Shown here: positions 16,774 to 25,806 of the stretch, piece by piece | Numbering within the stretch: position 1 is the stretch's first letter | Layout of the letters: the number at the start of each line of letters is the position of its first letter | Origin: DASRHY01 sp035650275 | GTDB lineage: Bacteria; Actinomycetota; Actinomycetes; Propionibacteriales; Kribbellaceae | Reading direction: 5' to 3' | Length of the DNA stretch: 64,000 bases | Assembly (NCBI GenBank): GCA_035650275.1 | Contig: DASRHY010000339.1 | Coordinates: 3,063 to 67,062 of the forward strand | Translations under genes and position numbers: made by a program | The notes under the pieces: model-generated | The model's database searches: none | Told to the model about the DNA's origin: nothing | Seen by the model: only the letters and a program-made list of their open reading frames with translations

Positions 16774-18198
16774 TCACCCGTCCGGCGAGCGCGCGGGTGG
16801 CAGGTACTCGCCGACGTCGGTCCGGTGCCACCAGGCGCCCGTCTCGCGTCGCTCGGCCCGGGTGGTGAAGCGGTACCGGTACATCCGGGCCCGGACGTAG
16901 ACCGGCGGCGCGTCCGGGAACGGGTTGTGCCGCAGCAGCCCGAGCACCGCCCGGTCGTTCACCAGCAGCTTGCCGACCAGGGCGAGGAACCAGCGGTCGG
17001 CGTACTGGCGGGACAGTGCGGCGAACCACATCAGCCAGTCCAGCCGCAGGTGGTACGGCGCGAACTGCCGCGGCAGCCGGCGTACGTCGCCGGGCTTGCC
17101 CTTGAACTCGTACTCCCGCCACTGCGTATCCGGCCCGAGCGTGACGTCGGCGGTGCCCTCCAGCACCACCTCGTGCCGGACCCGGGTGACCGAGCCGAAC
17201 GCGCCGTAGGTGTTGCCGAGGTGGAACCGGTTGAACGACGCGTTCATCAGCTGCGACCGGGAGACCAGGTTCCGCGCCGGCCACCAGCTCAGCACCAGCA
17301 TCAGCGCCGTCACCGCCAGCACCAGGCTGGTGAACACCGCCGGGGTGCTGCCGGCGGTGTTCACCGCGGTATCGTCGACGCCCCAGAACCCGTCCGGCAG
17401 TACCGAGACCGCGAGCACGATGGCGAGCCAGTTCAGCCAGGCGAAGTTGCCGCTGGCAACGAGCCAGAGCTGGGTCACGATCATCACCGCGGCACAGACG
17501 CCGGCCACAGGTTGCGGCGCGAACAGCCCGAACGGCACCACCAGCTGGGTGATGTGGTTGGCGGCCACCTCGACGCGGTGCAGCGGCCTCGGCAGGCGGT
17601 GGAACCACCAGCTCAGCGGGCCGGGCATCGGCTGGGTCTCATGGTGGTAGTACAGGCAGGTCAGGTTCCGCCAGCAGTTGTCGCCACGGATCTTGATCAT
17701 CCCGGCGCCGAACTCGAGCCGGAACAGCAGCCAGCGCAGCAGGATCAGCACCAGCAGCGGGGGAGCGACGTCGTCGTCGCCGAGGAAGGCCGCGAGGAAC
17801 CCGGCCTCGAGCAGCAGCGACTCCCAGCCGAACCCGTACCAGCGCTGGCCGACGTTCACGATCGACAGGTACGCCAGCCACAGCATCAGCCAGACCAGCA
17901 TCGCCGCCGGCCACGGCACCAGGTCGGCCAGGCCGAGCGCGACCGCCGCCGCGACGACCACCCCGGACCAGGCGACGGCGGCGAACAACCGGTCCGAGTA
18001 GTGGAGCTGGAACAGGCTCGGCGCGTCCCAGAACGGCATCCGCCGGACGAACGCGGGGATCGGCAGCAGCCCACCGCTGCCGAGCAACGCCCGGAACTGG
18101 TTGGCCGCGGACAGGAACGCGACCACGTAGACCACCGCCAGGCCGCGCTGGAACAGCGTGCGACCCAGCTCGTAGTCCTCCGCGGCGAACCAGTCCAT
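16774..18198 (-). CDS. Lipase maturation factor (LMF1) family membrane protein
   Basis: A 474-residue polytopic membrane protein. Hydrophobic helices fill the first 320 residues. The hallmark region FGAGMIKIRGDNCWRNL followed by YYHHETQPMP and HRVEVAANHITQLVVPFGLF is the LMF signature. The C-terminal soluble part contains YEFKGKPGDVRRLPRQFAPY and LRLDWLMWFAAL. In animals LMF1 helps fold secreted lipases in the ER; bacterial homologues are common in actinobacteria but their role is unknown. The stop is 15 bases from that of the convergent prpE. It is divergent from the PhoD-like gene. Confidence 0.88.
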   Translation of the reverse strand: MDWFAAEDYELGRTLFQRGLAVVYVVAFLSAANQFRALLGSGGLLPIPAFVRRMPFWDAPSLFQLHYSDRLFAAVAWSGVVVAAAVALGLADLVPWPAAMLVWLMLWLAYLSIVNVGQRWYGFGWESLLLEAGFLAAFLGDDDVAPPLLVLILLRWLLFRLEFGAGMIKIRGDNCWRNLTCLYYHHETQPMPGPLSWWFHRLPRPLHRVEVAANHITQLVVPFGLFAPQPVAGVCAAVMIVTQLWLVASGNFAWLNWLAIVLAVSVLPDGFWGVDDTAVNTAGSTPAVFTSLVLAVTALMLVLSWWPARNLVSRSQLMNASFNRFHLGNTYGAFGSVTRVRHEVVLEGTADVTLGPDTQWREYEFKGKPGDVRRLPRQFAPYHLRLDWLMWFAALSRQYADRWFLALVGKLLVNDRAVLGLLRHNPFPDAPPVYVRARMYRYRFTTRAERRETGAWWHRTDVGEYLPPARSPDG

Positions 18199-18269
18199 CC
18201 GGTCAGCTCCTCGACGTGGCGCTACCCATCATCGCGGTGCGTCATGTCAGCTCCGACCCCGCACAGCAT

Positions 18270-18312
18270 GTAGGTCGGCGCAGTAGGTCGCGCAGTAGGT
18301 CGCGAGGTAGGT
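18270..18312. repeat. Four tandem GTAGGT-led repeats of about 12 bp
   Basis: GTAGGTCGGCGCA (18270-18282), GTAGGTCGCGCA (18283-18294), GTAGGTCGCGAG (18295-18306) and a partial GTAGGT (18307-18312) follow each other directly. They sit between the divergent LMF1-like and PhoD-like genes, just upstream of the latter's candidate promoter. They could be iterated binding sites or a slippage-prone minisatellite. Confidence 0.75.
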
Positions 18313-18348
18313 ATGGCCGCGATCGGCGTCACCGCGTACCGTTTCCGG

Positions 18349-20040
18349 ATGCAGGAGAAGCAGGACCCGCGGTTGCGACTCGGACCGCTGCTGCGGTACG
18401 TCGACGACACCCGCGCGACCGTCTGGGTGGAGACAGACCGGCCGTGCGAGGTGGAGGTGCTCGGGCACCGCGCCCGGACGTGGTCGGTGCACGGTCACCA
18501 CTACGCGCTGGTGCTGGTCGAGAACCTCGAACCCGGCACCGAGACCGAGTACGGCGTCAGTCTGGACGGCACAGCGGTCTGGCCGGTCGCCGAGGTCGCG
18601 GACACCTTCGGCCCGAGCGTGATCCGCACACCGGCGCCGGAGGGCGGCACGTTCCGGTTCGCGTTCGGGTCCTGCCGGCGGTCCGCACCGTTCGACGACA
18701 AGGGCTGGAAGCAGTTCGGACCGGACGCCCTGGTCGCGCTCGCGGAGCGGATGGCCGGGCAGGACCGTATGCACTGGCCGGACGCGCTGCTGCTGCTCGG
18801 TGACCAGATGTACGCCGACGATCCGTCCGAGGTGGTGCTGGACAAGCTGCGCGCGGCGCACGGCGGCCGGGAGGGCTCCGAGGTCGAGGACGAGATCGGG
18901 AACTACGAGGAGTACACCTGGCTGTACGACGACTCCTGGACGCCACCCGCGGTGCGCTGGCTGTTCTCCACCGTGCCGCTGGCCATGCTGCTGGACGACC
19001 ACGACCTGCGCGACGACTGGAACACCTCGCTGAGCTGGCGCCGCTGGGTGACGTCGGAGCCGTGGTGGCGGGACCGCGTGGTCGGCGCGTACGCGTCGTA
19101 CTGGGTCTACCAGCACGTCGGCAACCTGGCGCCCGAGCAGCTCGAGAAGGACCCCACGTACGCCGCGATGCTGTCGCTGCCCGACGACGCCGAGCGGTCG
19201 AAGTACCTGGACGACTTCGCCTGGACGGCGGACGAGGACCCTGCTTCGACCCGGTGGAGCTTCTACCGCGACCTGGGCACCAAGGCCCGCGGGATCCGGC
19301 TGGTCGCGATCGACTCGCGCTGCTCGCGGCACCTGGACCCGTCCGAGCGGGCGATGGTGGACAGTCACGAGTGGGCCTGGGTGCGCCGGCACACCCTCGA
19401 GGCGGACCACCACATCGAGCACCTGATGCTGGCCTCGACGCTGCCGTTCCTGCTCGCGCCCGGGCTGCACCATCTGGAGGGCTGGGACGAGGCGGTGTCG
19501 TCCGGCGTCTGGGGACGGCGAGCCGCGAAGTTCGGGGAACGGATCCGGCAGGGCATGGACCTGGAGCACTGGGCGTCGTTCCGGGCCTCGCTCGACGACG
19601 TCACCGAGCTGATCACCGAGGCGGTCGGGCTGCCCGAACCACCGCGGACGCTGCTGATGCTGTCGGGGGACGTGCACTGCAGCTACCTCGCGCGGGCCCG
19701 GCTGCGCGCCACCCGGCATCCGGGTACCGCGCTGCACCAGCTGACCATGTCGCCGTTCCGGAACCCGGTACCTCGGTACATCCGCTGGGGGAACCGGCTG
19801 CTCGACACCAAGGTGTTCACCGCGGGACTGCACGCCCTGGCCCGGGCCGCGAAGGTCGGCGACGTCGGCCTGGACTGGCGGATCGACCACGGGCCGTGGT
19901 TCGACAACGGCGTGATGACGCTGGTGATGGACGACGGCTCGGTCGTGGTGCAGGTCGAGCACGCCCGGCTCGCCGACGAGCAGGAGCTTCTGGACACCAC
20001 CGCCCGGGTACCGCTCGACAACTCCCTCGAGAACTCCTAG
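18349..20040 (+). CDS. PhoD-like metallophosphatase (alkaline phosphatase D family)
   Basis: The chosen ATG gives 563 residues. An N-terminal beta-sandwich (LRLGPLLRYVDDTRATVWVE) is followed by a metallophosphatase core with FAFGSCRR, LLLGDQMYAD, AMLLDDHDLRDDW and LMLSGDVHCSYLARARL, matching the metal ligands of the PhoD fold. PhoD enzymes are phosphomono- or diesterases needing Ca2+/Fe3+, but this member has no signal peptide or Tat motif, so it is probably cytoplasmic and its substrate unknown. TACCGT at 18337-18342 lies six bases before the ATG, suggesting a leaderless start here rather than at the ATG at 18313. The 12-bp repeats lie just upstream. Confidence 0.85.
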   Translation: MQEKQDPRLRLGPLLRYVDDTRATVWVETDRPCEVEVLGHRARTWSVHGHHYALVLVENLEPGTETEYGVSLDGTAVWPVAEVADTFGPSVIRTPAPEGGTFRFAFGSCRRSAPFDDKGWKQFGPDALVALAERMAGQDRMHWPDALLLLGDQMYADDPSEVVLDKLRAAHGGREGSEVEDEIGNYEEYTWLYDDSWTPPAVRWLFSTVPLAMLLDDHDLRDDWNTSLSWRRWVTSEPWWRDRVVGAYASYWVYQHVGNLAPEQLEKDPTYAAMLSLPDDAERSKYLDDFAWTADEDPASTRWSFYRDLGTKARGIRLVAIDSRCSRHLDPSERAMVDSHEWAWVRRHTLEADHHIEHLMLASTLPFLLAPGLHHLEGWDEAVSSGVWGRRAAKFGERIRQGMDLEHWASFRASLDDVTELITEAVGLPEPPRTLLMLSGDVHCSYLARARLRATRHPGTALHQLTMSPFRNPVPRYIRWGNRLLDTKVFTAGLHALARAAKVGDVGLDWRIDHGPWFDNGVMTLVMDDGSVVVQVEHARLADEQELLDTTARVPLDNSLENS

Positions 20041-20203
20041 TACCTGGGCCATGGCCTGAGGTCTGCGCCGCGGGCCTAAGGTGCCGGTCCGGGAAATCTG
20101 AGGGGTCGAACTAGGCATTTCCTTCATGTGCTCCGCGTCGCGTAGGCGCAGGATCGTGTCATGACTACCGGATCCACCAGGCCGCTGAACCAGCTCCGGC
20201 CAG

Positions 20204-20231
20204 GGTCCGTGTAGAGGGCAAGACACGGACC
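20204..20231. promoter_or_regulatory. Inverted repeat before the first Ser/Thr kinase gene
   Basis: GGTCCGTGT (20204-20212) and ACACGGACC (20223-20231) are perfect 9-bp complements with a 10-base spacer, 13 bases before the kinase ATG. This is a candidate operator or 5' UTR hairpin. The rest of the spacer from 20041 shows nothing I can name. Confidence 0.55.
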
Positions 20232-20244
20232 GAGGCAGGCGATC

Positions 20245-21108
20245 ATGACGATGACAGTCGAGGCGGAGCTGACCACCAGCTCGACCGTCGACGGTCCGCG
20301 CCACATGGTCGCCGGTCGCTACCGGCTGCTGTCCCTGGTGGGGCGCGGCGGTATGGGCCGGGTCTGGCTGGCCCACGACGAGCGGCTGGACCGCCGGGTC
20401 GCGCTGAAGCAGGTCTTCCTCGGCGGAATGGCCTCCGACGACGAGCAGGCGGTCCGGGACAGCGCGCTGAGCGAGGCGCGCGCCGCCTCCCGGCTGAACC
20501 ACTCGGGTGTCGTGGCGGTGCACGACCTGGTGATGGACGACGACGGCGAACCCTGGATCGTGATGGAGCTGCTGTCAGGGCGAACCCTGGCCGCGGCGCT
20601 GGCCGACGGCCCACTGCCGGTCGCCGAGGTGGCCCGGATCGCGCGCCTGATGCTGGATGCACTGGAAGCCGTGCACGCCGCCGGCCTGGTGCACTGCGAC
20701 GTCAAGCCTTCCAACGTGCAGCTGACCGACGACGGCCGCGTCGTGCTCACCGACTTCGGGATCGCGCACGCCGCCGACGACGAGACCACAATGCCGAGCG
20801 GCGGCATGGCCGGCAGCCCGGCGTACATCTCCCCGGAACGTGCCCGCGGCGACGACGTCGGCCCGGCGTCCGACCTGTTCTCGCTCGGCGCCACCTTGTT
20901 CGCGGCGGTCGAGGGCCGGTCGCCGTTCGGCAAGGGCGACCCGTTCTCCACGCTGATCGCGGTGGTCCAGGACGAGCCCGGACCGTTCGTCAACGCCGGA
21001 TCGCTGCGGCCGCTGCTCGAGGGCCTGCTGGCCAAGGAGCCGGGCCGGCGGCTGACCGCGGGCCAGGCCCGGCTGGCGCTTCAGCGCAGCAGCTCGATCG
21101 CCGCCTGA
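20245..21108 (+). CDS. Soluble serine/threonine protein kinase (Hanks type), kinase 1
   Basis: A 287-residue protein that is almost only a kinase domain. It shows the glycine loop GRGGMGRV (33-40), ATP lysine K55 (VALKQV), catalytic loop HCDVKPSN with D152 (HRD changed to HCD), DFG at 170-172, an activation loop with adjacent threonines (ETTMPSGGMAGSP) and the APE-like SPER. There is no transmembrane helix or PASTA/sensor domain, so it acts in the cytoplasm. It closely resembles the kinase at 27156-27980, and the two bracket the ABC-sugar cassette. Replacement of the HRD arginine suggests less dependence on activation-loop phosphorylation. Its 3' end overlaps the convergent GH3 gene by 28 bases. 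Confidence 0.92.
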   Translation: MTMTVEAELTTSSTVDGPRHMVAGRYRLLSLVGRGGMGRVWLAHDERLDRRVALKQVFLGGMASDDEQAVRDSALSEARAASRLNHSGVVAVHDLVMDDDGEPWIVMELLSGRTLAAALADGPLPVAEVARIARLMLDALEAVHAAGLVHCDVKPSNVQLTDDGRVVLTDFGIAHAADDETTMPSGGMAGSPAYISPERARGDDVGPASDLFSLGATLFAAVEGRSPFGKGDPFSTLIAVVQDEPGPFVNAGSLRPLLEGLLAKEPGRRLTAGQARLALQRSSSIAA

Positions 21109-22526
21109 GTGTTCGCCCTGGCCGCGCCGTATGTCGCGATGTAGGCCGCGCTGTCCGGCTGCCAGATCGGCAGGCCCATCTCGATCACGGTGGCGTCGGG
21201 ACGGGCGAGGACCAGTGCGGACACCAGCGCCCGGCTGTCCGGGTGCCGGTGCGCGTCCTTGACGACCACCACCAGCGAGCGGCCGCCGGCACGCGTCAGC
21301 AGGGCGTTGGCGTCGGCCCGCGCGGCGGCCACCCGGACCACCTCGGCCTCGGGCAGCCACGACCCGACCCCCCACGGGACCGGCCCGGCGGCGATGCTCG
21401 GCGGGGTGTCGACCTCGACCACCAGCGGGTCGACCAGCGGGGCGACGGCACCGGTCAGCCGTACGGCGCGACGGGCCGCGCGCAGGCCTACCACGCGCCG
21501 CTCGCCGGCCGTTCCGGAGAACGAGCCGAACCAGGCGCGCAGGCCGGCGACCCGGGCCGCCGCCTGCTCCAGCCGTGCCGCCGGCAGCCGGCCGTCACCG
21601 ACGGCCGCGACGATCTCGTCGATGATCCGCCGGACGTCGCCCGCCGTCGGCAGCGGGCCGAGGCAGAGCAGGTCCGAGCCCGCTGCGAGCGACCGCACCG
21701 CACCGTGCGTGAGTCCGACGCCGCGGGTGATGGCGTGCATGTCCAGCGCGTCCGAGACCACCACGCCGTCGAACCCGAGCTCCTCGCGCAGCAGCCCGGT
21801 CAGCGCGGCGGGGGAGAGGGTCGCGGGAGTGGCGCCGGTCAGCACCGGCACCGCCACGTGCGCGGTCATGATCGCCTTGGTGCCGGCGTCGATCGCCGCC
21901 CGGAACGGCTCCAGCTCGCGCTCGAACAACACCTCGCGACTGACGTCGACGACCGGGATCGCCAGGTGCGAGTCCACCTCGGTCGCGCCGTGGCCGGGGA
22001 AGTGCTTGACGCAGGCGGCGACATTGACCGCCTGCAGTCCGCGGACCGCGGCGGCGGTGTGCCGTGCGACCAGCGCCGGATCGTTGCCGAAGGCACGGGT
22101 CCCGATCACCGGGTTGTCGGCCACGACATTCACGTCCGCGTCCGGCGCCATGTCCAGGTTGACGCCGCAGGCGATCAGCTCGGCGCCGATCGCCCGGTAC
22201 ACCTCGGCGGTCAGCGCGGTGTCGTCGACCGCCCCGAGCGCGGCGTTGCCCGGGCACGGGCTGCCCGCCTGGTGCGCGAGCCGGGTGACGTCGCCGCCCT
22301 CCTCGTCCAGCGAGACCACCGGGTCGCCCGCGGACCGCAGTGCCGTGGTCAGCCGCCCGAGCTGGGCCGGCTCGGCCACGTTGAAGCCGAACAGCGTCAC
22401 GCCGCCCAGCCCGCCGTCCAGCTCGCGCAGCACCCACTCGGGTGCCTCGGTGCCCTGGAACGCGGCCAGCAGCGTGCCCGCAGCCAGCCGGCGCAGACCC
22501 AGGTCCGTGCCGTTGACCGCCGTCAC
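21081..22526 (-). CDS. Glycoside hydrolase family 3, NagZ-like beta-N-acetylhexosaminidase
   Basis: Starting at the GTG at 22526 (GTGA overlap with the permease stop) it has 481 residues. The diagnostic NagZ motif KHFPGHG (174-180) with D185-S-H187 supplies the His/Asp acid-base pair, and D259 in VVSDALDM is the nucleophile. Absence of a signal peptide puts it in the cytoplasm, where it would cleave imported GlcNAc-containing disaccharides. As the last gene of the ABC operon it is the main clue to the transported sugar. The C-terminal domain (about 340-481) is beyond the minimal NagZ core and lacks an obvious name. Confidence 0.87.
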   Translation of the reverse strand: MTAVNGTDLGLRRLAAGTLLAAFQGTEAPEWVLRELDGGLGGVTLFGFNVAEPAQLGRLTTALRSAGDPVVSLDEEGGDVTRLAHQAGSPCPGNAALGAVDDTALTAEVYRAIGAELIACGVNLDMAPDADVNVVADNPVIGTRAFGNDPALVARHTAAAVRGLQAVNVAACVKHFPGHGATEVDSHLAIPVVDVSREVLFERELEPFRAAIDAGTKAIMTAHVAVPVLTGATPATLSPAALTGLLREELGFDGVVVSDALDMHAITRGVGLTHGAVRSLAAGSDLLCLGPLPTAGDVRRIIDEIVAAVGDGRLPAARLEQAAARVAGLRAWFGSFSGTAGERRVVGLRAARRAVRLTGAVAPLVDPLVVEVDTPPSIAAGPVPWGVGSWLPEAEVVRVAAARADANALLTRAGGRSLVVVVKDAHRHPDSRALVSALVLARPDATVIEMGLPIWQPDSAAYIATYGAARANTQAAIELLR

Positions 22527-23365
22527 CCCTTGACCGCCCCGGCGACCAGTCCGGACACGAGCCGGCGCTGCACGATCAGGAAGAACACCACTACCGGAAT
22601 CGTCATCAGCGTGGATGCTGCCATGATCGCGCCGATGTCGGTACTGCGCTGGCTGATGAAGAAGTTCAGCGCCACCGGCATCGTGTACTTGCTCTGCGTC
22701 CGGATCAGTGTCAGCGCGAACACGAACTCGTTCCACGCGGTGATGAACGAGAAGATGCTGGTCGCCACCAGGCCGGGTGCCACCAGCGGGAAGACCACCT
22801 TCCAGTACGCCTTCCAGCGGCTCGCCCCGTCGATCCAGGCGGCCTCCTCGAGCTCCATCGGCACCGCGGCGATGAAGGTGCGCAGCATCCAGATCCCGAA
22901 CGGCAACGCCGCGGCGGCGTTCACGAGCACCAGACCGAACAACTGGTCGGTCATCCCGAGCCGGACCAGCATCACGTACAGCGGGATCACCATCGCCTCG
23001 CCAGGGATCATCTGGAGCACCAGCAGCAGGATCAGGTACGACGAGCGGAACCGGAACCGGAACCGGGCGATCGCCGTCGCGCCGAGCAGCGCGAACAAAC
23101 CGCTCAGCACCACCGCGCCGAGCGCGATCACCAGGCTGTTGCCGAGGTACACCCAGATCGAGTTGCCGGCCACGCCGGTGGTGAACACCCGGTCCGCGTG
23201 CTCCAGCGTCGGGTCACGCGGGAACGGGATGAAGTCGGTGGTGAAGATCTCGTTGCTCGGTTTGAACGCGGTGGTCACCATCCAGTAGACGGGGAACACC
23301 GAGCCGACGAAGACGAGCAGCCCGAGCCCGTTCAGGCCGATCCTGGTGAGCGTACGCCGGGTCAT
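22523..23365 (-). CDS. Sugar ABC transporter permease (MalG-like, carbohydrate uptake class 1)
   Basis: 280 residues from the ATG at 23365. It has six membrane segments, the MalG-type PVYWMVTTAFKPSNEIF opening, and the EAA loop ELEEAAWIDGASRWKAYWKV (about 185) that contacts the ATPase. It overlaps the preceding permease gene by ATGA and the GH3 gene by GTGA, so the operon is tightly coupled. No ATPase gene lies here; in actinobacteria such cassettes usually share the housekeeping ATPase MsiK. Confidence 0.93.
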   Translation of the reverse strand: MTRRTLTRIGLNGLGLLVFVGSVFPVYWMVTTAFKPSNEIFTTDFIPFPRDPTLEHADRVFTTGVAGNSIWVYLGNSLVIALGAVVLSGLFALLGATAIARFRFRFRSSYLILLLVLQMIPGEAMVIPLYVMLVRLGMTDQLFGLVLVNAAAALPFGIWMLRTFIAAVPMELEEAAWIDGASRWKAYWKVVFPLVAPGLVATSIFSFITAWNEFVFALTLIRTQSKYTMPVALNFFISQRSTDIGAIMAASTLMTIPVVVFFLIVQRRLVSGLVAGAVKG

Positions 23366-24384
23366 CGCAGCTCCTCGTTCTTGACGATCTGGCGGACGTA
23401 CACGCAGGTGATCACCATCAGGATCGCGGTCAGCACGATCGCGATCGCGGCGCCGGTGCCCATCCGCGGCGGCGAGCTGAACGCCTCCGTATAGGCGTAG
23501 ATCGACAGGTTCGCGGCGTCCCGGTTCAGCGTCCGGATCAGGATGTACAGCTGGTCGAAGACCTTGAAGTCCCAGATCACCGACAGCACCAGCAGCACGG
23601 TGAAGATCGGCTTCAGCAACGGGAAGGTGATCTTCCACCACGTGGTCCAGGGGCCGGCGCCGTCCACCCTCGCGGCCTCCTGCAGCTCGCTCGGCACGCT
23701 CTTCAGGCCGGCCAGCACCGATACCGCGATGAACGGGAACGACTGCCACACCACCATCGCGGTGAGCACGATGTAGATCGGCAGCACGTCGTTGAACCAC
23801 GGGTACCCGGTCCAGTCCGACCGGCCGAGCAACATGCCGGTCAGCCAGTCCGGCAGCGTGTTCAGGGACCAGTTGACGACACCCGCCTCGGGGTCGAACA
23901 TCCACTTCCACACCGCGGCGACCGCGGTCCGCGGCATTCCCCAGGCCAGCATCAGCCCGATCACCACGACCGTGGACATCACCCTGCCGAGCTGGTTCAG
24001 CAGGATCCCGACCAGGGTGCCGACCACCATCGTCAGCGAGACCGCGGCCACGGCGAACAGCACCGTGTTGCGCAGTGTCGACCAGAACTGCGGGTTGGCG
24101 AAGATCTGCTGGAAGTTGTCCCAGCCCACGAACTCGGCCGGGCGCGGGTTCCGGGGCCTGATCTCGGCGAGACCGACCTTGTGGAACGCCATCACCACGA
24201 CCTGGTACAGCGGGTAGAAGGTCAGCACCGCGATGACCAGCAGGCCGGGGATGATCAGCAGGTACGGGATCGCCTTGGGCGACATGCTCCACCCGGTACG
24301 GCGGCGCTTCGGCGGGCGTGGTGGGGCCCCGTCCGGACCGGAGCTGCTGGCTCCGGTCCGGACGGCGGTCGTCGTCTGGCTCAT
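23362..24384 (-). CDS. Sugar ABC transporter permease (MalF-like)
   Basis: A 340-residue integral membrane protein. The Pro/Arg-rich N-terminal tail (PPRPPKRRRTGWSMSPKAIP) precedes the first helix. The EAA loop appears as ELQEAARVDGAGPWTTWWKI. It pairs with the MalG-like permease to form the channel. It is separated by four bases from the binding-protein gene upstream and overlaps the next permease by four bases. Confidence 0.93.
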   Translation of the reverse strand: MSQTTTAVRTGASSSGPDGAPPRPPKRRRTGWSMSPKAIPYLLIIPGLLVIAVLTFYPLYQVVVMAFHKVGLAEIRPRNPRPAEFVGWDNFQQIFANPQFWSTLRNTVLFAVAAVSLTMVVGTLVGILLNQLGRVMSTVVVIGLMLAWGMPRTAVAAVWKWMFDPEAGVVNWSLNTLPDWLTGMLLGRSDWTGYPWFNDVLPIYIVLTAMVVWQSFPFIAVSVLAGLKSVPSELQEAARVDGAGPWTTWWKITFPLLKPIFTVLLVLSVIWDFKVFDQLYILIRTLNRDAANLSIYAYTEAFSSPPRMGTGAAIAIVLTAILMVITCVYVRQIVKNEELR

Positions 24385-24388
24385 GCCT

Positions 24389-25714
24389 TTACTGGGTGTT
24401 GAGGATCGACTCGAGCTCGGTGTTCGCGTCGGCCAACGCCTGGTCGACGCTCTTCTTGCCCTGGATGACGGCGCGCGCGGCGTTCTGCAGCACCGCCTTG
24501 GTGTCGTTGGCCTCGGCCCACTGCGGGTCGGCCGGGAAGCCCTTGGCCACCTTGAACGTCTCGGCGAACGCGGCGTTCACCGGGTCGCTCGCGTATGACG
24601 CCAGCGCGTCCGGGTAGTTCGGCAGCAGCCCGTTGTCCTTCGCGTACCGGGTGCCGAACTGCTTGCCGGCGGCAAGCTTCACGTACTCCACCGCCAGCTC
24701 CTTGTTCTTCGCGTCCTCCCAGACGGCGATGTCGTTGCCGCCCTGGAAGGCCGGCGCGACGCCGCTGCCGTCCTTGGCCGGGATCGAGAAGAACCCCATC
24801 TGGGCGTCGCCGATCTTGCCCTTGCTGCGCTCCTTGATCCCGTCCAGGTCCCACGGTCCGGTGACGTACATGCCGACCTTGTTGTTCTGGAACCGGGTGC
24901 CGATCTCTTCGGAGTTCTGGGTCAGTGCGGACTTGCGGGACACGCCCTCCTTGGCGACCAGGTCGGTGTAGAACTGGAAGCCCTCCTTGAAGCCCGGGTC
25001 GTTGAGCTTGCCGACCCACTTGCCGCCCTCGTTGACGGCGAAGTCGCCGCCGGCACCCCACACGAACGGGGACAGCGACATGTTGGCGTCCGAGCCGCCG
25101 TTGAACGCGAAGCCGTCCACGTCGGCGCCCTTCGCGGCAACGATCTTCTTGCCCGCGGCCACCAGGTCGGTCCAGGTCTTCGGCACTGCGATGCCGAGCT
25201 CTTTGAACCAGTCCTTGCGGTACAGCACGGCGCGCGTTCCGCCGCCCCACGGCACGGCGTAGATCCTGTCGCCGATGGTCTCGTAGCCCCAGAGGTTCTT
25301 CGGGATCTCCTGCAGCTCCGCGTTACCGCCGACCGCGTCGGTGATGTCGGCGACGGCGCCCTGGCCGACCCAGGCCGAGACCTGGTCGTTGCCGATCTCG
25401 GTGACGTCCGGCCCGGACCCGGCGGTGACCGCGGCGGTCCACTTGGCCTGCGCGTCCGGCCACGGGACCCATTCGACCTTGACGTCCGCGCCGGTCTGCG
25501 TCTTGAACTCGGCGTTCAGGTCGGTCATGTACTTCTTGTTGATCTCGACCGGGTCGCCCAGACGCCACACCGTCAGGGTCTGGCCCGCGAACTTCGGTCC
25601 GGCGTTCGACGCGGCAGCCTGCGGGTCCTCACTGCCCGAGTCACCCGAACCACACCCTGCCAGTCCCACGGCCAGCGCGATGGCGGCGGCTGCCGTGACC
25701 TTCCAGCTCCTCAT
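24389..25714 (-). CDS. Extracellular sugar-binding lipoprotein of ABC transporter
   Basis: 441 residues from the ATG at 25714, chosen because of the purine-rich GGAAGGGGA just upstream. The lipoprotein signal peptide ends in the lipobox LAGC, so the mature protein is anchored by a lipid on Cys. The rest is a family-1 solute-binding fold (LTVWRLGDPVEINKKYMTDL, then GSGPDVTEIGNDQVSAWV). It lacks any nearby ATPase but is followed by two permeases and a NagZ-like GH3. The ligand is therefore likely a GlcNAc-type oligosaccharide; that is inferred from the hydrolase. It is divergent from the ROK regulator gene, with the candidate operator in between. Confidence 0.93.
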   Translation of the reverse strand: MRSWKVTAAAAIALAVGLAGCGSGDSGSEDPQAAASNAGPKFAGQTLTVWRLGDPVEINKKYMTDLNAEFKTQTGADVKVEWVPWPDAQAKWTAAVTAGSGPDVTEIGNDQVSAWVGQGAVADITDAVGGNAELQEIPKNLWGYETIGDRIYAVPWGGGTRAVLYRKDWFKELGIAVPKTWTDLVAAGKKIVAAKGADVDGFAFNGGSDANMSLSPFVWGAGGDFAVNEGGKWVGKLNDPGFKEGFQFYTDLVAKEGVSRKSALTQNSEEIGTRFQNNKVGMYVTGPWDLDGIKERSKGKIGDAQMGFFSIPAKDGSGVAPAFQGGNDIAVWEDAKNKELAVEYVKLAAGKQFGTRYAKDNGLLPNYPDALASYASDPVNAAFAETFKVAKGFPADPQWAEANDTKAVLQNAARAVIQGKKSVDQALADANTELESILNTQ

Positions 25715-25806
25715 GCGCAAATCCCCTTCCCGGTTCGTCGCGGTCCGGTGTGCGCCCAGCGGTGCTGGGCCAGGGGTCACACCGGGTCAGCCGCGGTGAC
25801 CGTAAA

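Noticed and set aside
18247..20523. Minus-strand open frame of about 760 codons across the PhoD-like and kinase 1 genes
   Set aside because: It crosses two well-supported genes and the gap between them without any motif of its own.
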